From NCBI GenBank assembly GCA_022496805.1, contig CM040093.1, forward strand, positions 5,706,501-5,770,500: 64,000 bases of DNA, written 5' to 3'. Below are positions 59,694-64,000 of this stretch, piece by piece. The DNA is from Pohlia nutans. Taxonomy: Eukaryota; Streptophyta; Bryopsida; Bryales; Mniaceae. Positions within the stretch are counted from its first letter, which is position 1, and the number at the start of each line of letters is the position of its first letter. The notes under the pieces were generated by a model. That model was given only the letters and a program-made list of their open reading frames with translations, was not told the DNA's origin and ran no database searches. The translations under genes and the position numbers were made by a program.

Positions 59694-60501
59694 CCCATGG
59701 TTCTAATCCCCGGGATGTTAATGCAAGCACTGTTCACCCATGGGCCCCATTTTCTGAAATTTCCATTGTGGGCACTCTAGGATTTTTTTTTGGGCAAATG
59801 TTTTAGCAAATTTGCGGCCTATGGCCCAAAATTGGTCTAGGAGGACCCCCTCGGGAATTTTAAACCCTTAGAAGAGGGCAGATTTTGTCCTCTTGCATTA
59901 ACCCCTAAAGGACCGTAAGGCCCCCAGTCGGCTTCTAGAACTAGAAAGTGAGGAAATTAGGGTTCTTGGGCTTTGAATTGTAGGATGAGCAACAAAGAGA
60001 CCCTGGCTCTTTTTGAGAGCCGAATGTGTAGGTACTTCTTGATCGGAAATTCATCAAGTGAGCGATTTTTGGTGATTTTTTTGAGTTGCACGGTGGATAT
60101 CTAGGCGTCACTTCAGACCCTCATATCTTCCTCCTCACACCTCCAAATTACTTGAAATTTTTTGCACATGTTTAAGATGATGATTTCTACTTACAATAAA
60201 AATTTCAGAATTTTTTAAGCACTTTTGAACAATCCGATTTCAGCATGGGTACAAAACAGCCCGAACGAGTTCCATCAATCTTCTCAACGGTGGCATTTTC
60301 TCAAAATTGTGCGATTTTGTTGATCCTTTTTTCATACAAAAGCTACGTAAGTCTTCTTTAATTTCAACGGTGCCGATCGTCAAAATTACTCTGCACCAAT
60401 GAGAAATCATCATTTTAAAAGAAAAGGAAACAAGAGCTAAGTTCAACACCCCCTGGTCCTTTAGGAGTTAACGTCCGAGGGGGGGGGATTTAGAGTCGGG
60501 G
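59694..60501. mobile_element. C-run MITE, family J copy 4, interrupted
   Basis: Ends CCCATGGTTCTAATCCCCGG and GGGGATTTAGAGTCGGGG are diverged and inverted. A complete family I TTAA element (59898-60471) splits it near its right end. Without the insert, the junction CTCTTGCATTAACGTCCG matches the complement of the uninterrupted copy at 20534-20552. Confidence 0.75.
59898..60471 (-). mobile_element. TTAA-bounded MITE, family I copy 2, nested
   Basis: A 574-bp element with ends TTAACCCCTAAAGGACC and GGTCCTTTAGGAGTTAA. It is homologous, in reverse, to 27704-28285. TTAA is doubled relative to the empty family J site. Confidence 0.9.
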
Positions 60502-60713
60502 CACAATGTACTTGGCTTGCACTGGAGCTTATAAGCTAGATGGCATGCATGAATCTTGATCATTTATTATGTAATCTACTAATAGTGAAAGAAAAAGTAA
60601 TATATGTTCAGGGAGAATAACATATTCTCGGGCAACGCATCTAATTTTTTTTTTTTTGGTAGTGACATGCACGATGGAATTTAGCCAAGTAAGGAAAAAC
60701 ATTAGATAGAACC

Positions 60714-60766
60714 ACATATATATATATACATATATATGTATATATGTATATATATATATATATATG

Positions 60767-60828
<62 letters not shown>
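60714..60828. repeat. (AT)n microsatellite with TATG interruptions
   Basis: About 115 bp of alternating TA with several TATATG units in the left half. Confidence 0.95.
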
Positions 60829-60832
<4 letters not shown>

Positions 60833-61178
60833 GGCACCTTCATCCAAAAAGTGGCGGTTTTAGTATTTTGGCAATTTCATCTACTTTTTTGTCCATTTTT
60901 TCTAGTGTAAGCGTAGCCATTGTCAAAATTAAATAAGATCATGGCAATAGTTTGCCAAAAGAAATTTGGATGGAGCAAAAAGAATATTTTGGTGGATCTA
61001 AGTTATAATGGCTGCTTTTCATCCAAAAAATGCCAACCTCATTTTTTTTTGAAAGACAGATGGCGTCGTGCCAAACACATTAAGAGCCCCTTTCTATGAG
61101 GCACCCGGCCTTATCTTTTCTGAAATAGAAACCGGGTTCATTGTAGGATTGCCTTTAATAATAGGAGAGTGGGTCTCA

Positions 61179-61792
61179 TAGGGGTCTCATATGGTTTCCT
61201 TGTGTGATTCCCCTGTGAGTGCCACTTTCCCCTTTGAGCTTCACAACTCAACACATGTTAAAAGTGTCCTTCTACAAGTAGGTGACTAAGCTTAACCCTT
61301 AAATGTCAAGGTAAGCCCCATGGGCTTATGTAGAAGAGAATAATCAAGAAAAAAGTAGATTTTCTCAACCAAATCAAGCGTGGATTGGTGCGTTGGAAAG
61401 CTACTGAGAAAGTGATCTAAATTCCAAATTTGCGCCTCATTTGGGAGATTGTAGAAACATTGGCAAGCAATCGAAGTTATCAAAGTGAGCAGGAGTTGAG
61501 GTTGGGGCAGTTGAGGTCGTTTTCTGAAAAGTGCCGCAGTGCTACAGTGCCGCAATAATGCTGGCCAGCAGAGCCGTTTTTCCAAAAAAAACCAACTTTT
61601 TAAATTTTTTAAATTTTTTAAATTTTTTTTCCTCCTCCAAAAATTTAGATTCCTTTCGGGTTGCCCCGCCCAGGCCCTCTTGACGTTTAAGGGTTAAGCA
61701 GGTGATTTTGTACACATGTCAAAATTCGAAATCACAGGGAAAAGTGGCACTCACGGGGGAATCAACACAGGGGAACGATATGAGTTCCCTGT
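61179..61792. mobile_element. Unclassified palindromic MITE, interrupted
   Basis: Long inverted arms: left TAGGGGTCTCATATGG...GATTCCCCTGTGAGTGCCAC, right GTGGCACTCACGGGGGAATC...CGATATGAGTTCCCTG. A 406-bp family F element sits at the centre of the palindrome, leaving about 208 bp of its own sequence. Confidence 0.7.
61292..61697 (+). mobile_element. TTAA-bounded MITE, family F copy 2, nested
   Basis: A 406-bp element with ends TTAACCCTTAAATGTC and GACGTTTAAGGGTTAA. Its ends and left part are homologous to the 2.1-kb element at 29721-31827. Confidence 0.8.
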
Positions 61793-61954
61793 GTCTTGTG
61801 AAAACATTAGCCATGGCTTGTTGAAGTGGCAAAAGCCTGTCCAACCCATTAAGCATCCGTCCTCTAATCCAAAGCAGGAACTAAAATAAATTTCTTCCTT
61901 ATTGAGCTTGGTTTGTGTATAGGAGAAGGCACCAAGTGAAGGGGGTTTCTTTAT

Positions 61955-62530
61955 TTAACCCCTAACTACCTAAGCGTCCATTTTTTGGACGATGTACAGA
62001 TTTCATCCGTAGATTCTCATCCGTCAAGCACTTTTTGCAGTGTGGATTTTTTACTGTAGATTCTATGGGAAGTTAGCTTCATGCACATGTGATTCGATTA
62101 GAAAGGGGATGATTTGTGAAATTTTTATGCCTCATTTCATGTTGTAGTGATTCACCCAAAATTTTGAAGATTTCAGTGTTAAAATGCTCCAAAAAAAGTC
62201 AACTCATAAAATTAAGCAACCAAAAAATCTCCAAAAATCACTACACTTAGAGTATTACATTTCAACCAATCACAAAGAATTTTATCCGTAGATTGTCAAT
62301 ATCTTATTCGTAATTGAATTACAAAATAATTTTGAATTTCACCTTTCAAATTTTATACAAAATTACTGGTAATAGCAATCATAAATCTAACCGCATGGAT
62401 AGAATCTAAATTCATAACGTAAAACTTTTATTCATATATCAAGTTCAAAATATCCCTCTAGGTTGCATTTTATAATGCATCTTTGCAAAACTGCCGAATT
62501 TGGAGAGGGCTCTAGGCATTTAGGGGTTAA
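61955..62530 (+). mobile_element. TTAA-bounded MITE, family A copy 8
   Basis: A 576-bp element with ends TTAACCCCTAACTACC and GGCATTTAGGGGTTAA. Very close to the copies at 1888 and 8528, which suggests recent amplification. Confidence 0.9.
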
Positions 62531-64000
62531 GGGCATCAGAACGAAGGTGGAGCTCAAAGATGGTGCCCAAAAATCAAGGGACACATAAGGTTCTTTAACC
62601 CTTCTACTGTTGACCTCATAAGCTTCACCACTATTCCCGAAATCACTAAAGCAAATTCAGAATCATGGACAAGTCCACGTCATCTTTAGTTAAAGATTGG
62701 ATGGCGAGACATTGTGTTTAATGTTAAAGCTTCTACAGTGCTACTATTGAAAAGGGTAGACTCCACTATCTGCTAAAGAACCTTATGCAAGAGATTAGAG
62801 ACTTAATCAATGCTTAATGAATCAGTAATGAATGAAGGGAAGATTTCGATTTGGCCCATGCAGGAGTGGAGAGTCATCAGTGCTCTTTTGTGAAAGGGGC
62901 AAAGGACGAAAGAATACCAGAAGCCAGCCCTGATCGTCTCACTCTGTCATCAGGACTGGGGATTTCAATCAACAGACAAATATAGAAGGAATGAGATAAG
63001 AGGGTCTGCAAAAAATCTGGAAAGCTGTTTCTCCTCCTTCTGCCCTTTGCCTTCTCGAATTGCCGCATCCGCATCTTGGACCTTGGATTGGAACCATTCT
63101 CTCCAAAGTCCAAAGTCCAAAGTCCTGCTTGCCTTGCTTGCTGACAGTTTCAAAAAAAAAAAAAAAACACATTCATTTCTACTAGTGTGACCCCAAAAAG
63201 TAAGAAATAAAAAAGAATTCCTGCTTGCCACGAGCGTGATTACTTCATCACCTTCTGGCTTGCGACGCTGCTGTGCACGTTCCTTGCCTCCCCACGTGTA
63301 TGATTTCAGAGCTTTTTGTTACTATACGTGGCTTTGGACGTGGCATGTTGTCAATGGACGAGAGTGTTATTACATCCTATGTGGCAGCTAAAACAATAGT
63401 AGTTTAGTCTGACAACTGTAAGTTTTCATCTTGCACGTTTTAGGTGGTAGGGATTTGGATAGGTGTCGACTAGTTCAGTGCTTATATTGATTCCATCCCA
63501 GCCAGCTTGCTTCAATTCGTGTTGCTGATTGAAGTCGATTCATAGTCTGGAGAGCTCGATCAGTTTGTGCTCTGAATTTCATGTTTGTTGACGGACATAC
63601 CAAGGCGGACGCTTGTACGTACGTACGTTGATCGATCAGTGGTTCTTTTTGAATTTTTTGAAATTCATCTAGATAGTGAGTACTGTCAGTGTCGATCGAT
63701 CGACTGTTTTGTGTCTGAATGCATGTGTTCATCAATCAACACACGTTTAATTGTTTATCGGTAGCTAGCTACGTACAGTAGAAGCTTGTTGTCAGTGCCT
63801 GGTGTTTTGAATTTTGTAGAACTAGTGACGGACCCCAAGTGAGTACGACAGTAGTGGTCGACTGTTTCTGTGTCTGCATTTCATGTGTTGAATAACTTCC
63901 CAGTTTTATCGACGGACATACCGAGGCAGACTAGCTAGCTGGTTTTTCGAAAATCTAGACCGAGTGATATATTAACCCCAACAACTCTCACTCACTGTGT
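62531..64000. other. Unassigned flank with a diverged repeat
   Basis: Segments about 63580-63735 and 63835-63955 share GACGGACATACC(A/G)AGGC(G/A)GAC, GTGAGTAC and CGACTGTTT(T/C)GTGTCTG in rearranged order, with GATCGATCGA and TACGTACGTACG runs. The higher GC content suggests regulatory or leader sequence of a gene beyond the window edge, but no coding exon is supported. Confidence 0.4.

Noticed and set aside
1888..62530. CCCTAAA-like strings as interstitial telomere repeats
   Set aside because: The strings occur singly at fixed positions as element termini next to TTAA, never as tandem arrays.
62877..63231. Minus-strand frame rich in K, E, D and R (about 63000-63120)
   Set aside because: Composition looks coding-like, but I recognise no domain, overlapping frames are equally open, and there is a 15-base poly-A just upstream. 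Not enough support for a gene.
1..64000. tRNA, rRNA, organelle or CRISPR sequences
   Set aside because: I looked for conserved tRNA/rRNA signatures and regular short-repeat arrays and saw none that convinced me; a covariance-model scan could change this.

Overview
This is AT-rich nuclear DNA from a land plant, most likely a flowering plant. The evidence is an intact PRT1-type ubiquitin ligase gene, intron-rich remnants of plant ARP4 and alpha-dioxygenase genes, a CACTA transposase with the plant DUF4216 domain, and plant-style Stowaway, Harbinger and CACTA MITEs. I cannot name the species. The window is gene-poor: only one gene reads through intact.

Genes. PRT1-like E3 ligase (18424-19281, +), with a probable 5' leader exon near 16.6-16.8 kb and a leader intron full of about 250-bp tandem repeats. 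A disrupted gene of unknown function (43785-46084, +), split by a 1.2-kb insertion and frameshifted. An actin-related protein 4 (ARP4) gene on the minus strand (47117-52888): 17 exons can be followed, but it carries four in-frame stops and lacks a recognisable first exon, so it is a pseudogene that kept its introns. A three-exon alpha-dioxygenase fragment (56000-56680, -). A decayed CACTA transposase C-terminus (57398-58155, +). These genes do not form a pathway.

Transposons. The striking feature is about 28 short non-coding elements of roughly 0.2-0.9 kb, about 16 kb or a quarter of the window. They are bounded by TTAA, have termini close to TTAACCCYTWAA, and fall into at least ten sequence families (called A-I and K here). 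Nested copies give filled/empty-site comparisons showing that TTAA is the duplicated target. This is the hallmark of the piggyBac superfamily, which I understand to be rare or unreported in flowering plants. Around them are CACTA MITEs with 3-bp duplications, Stowaway/mariner-like elements at TA, Harbinger-like elements at TAA/TTA, hAT/Mutator-like elements, foldback elements and two 1.2-1.3-kb insertions with 3-bp duplications.

Layout. 1-14.9 kb: repeats only. 15-16.5 kb: a diverged direct duplication. 16.6-19.5 kb: the PRT1 gene. 19.9-41 kb: densely nested MITEs. 41.5-42.6 kb: pyrimidine-rich minisatellites. 43-58.2 kb: gene remnants, with few TTAA elements. 58.3-62.5 kb: repeats and nested MITEs. 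62.5-64 kb: unassigned, ending in a diverged repeat that may lie upstream of a gene outside the window.
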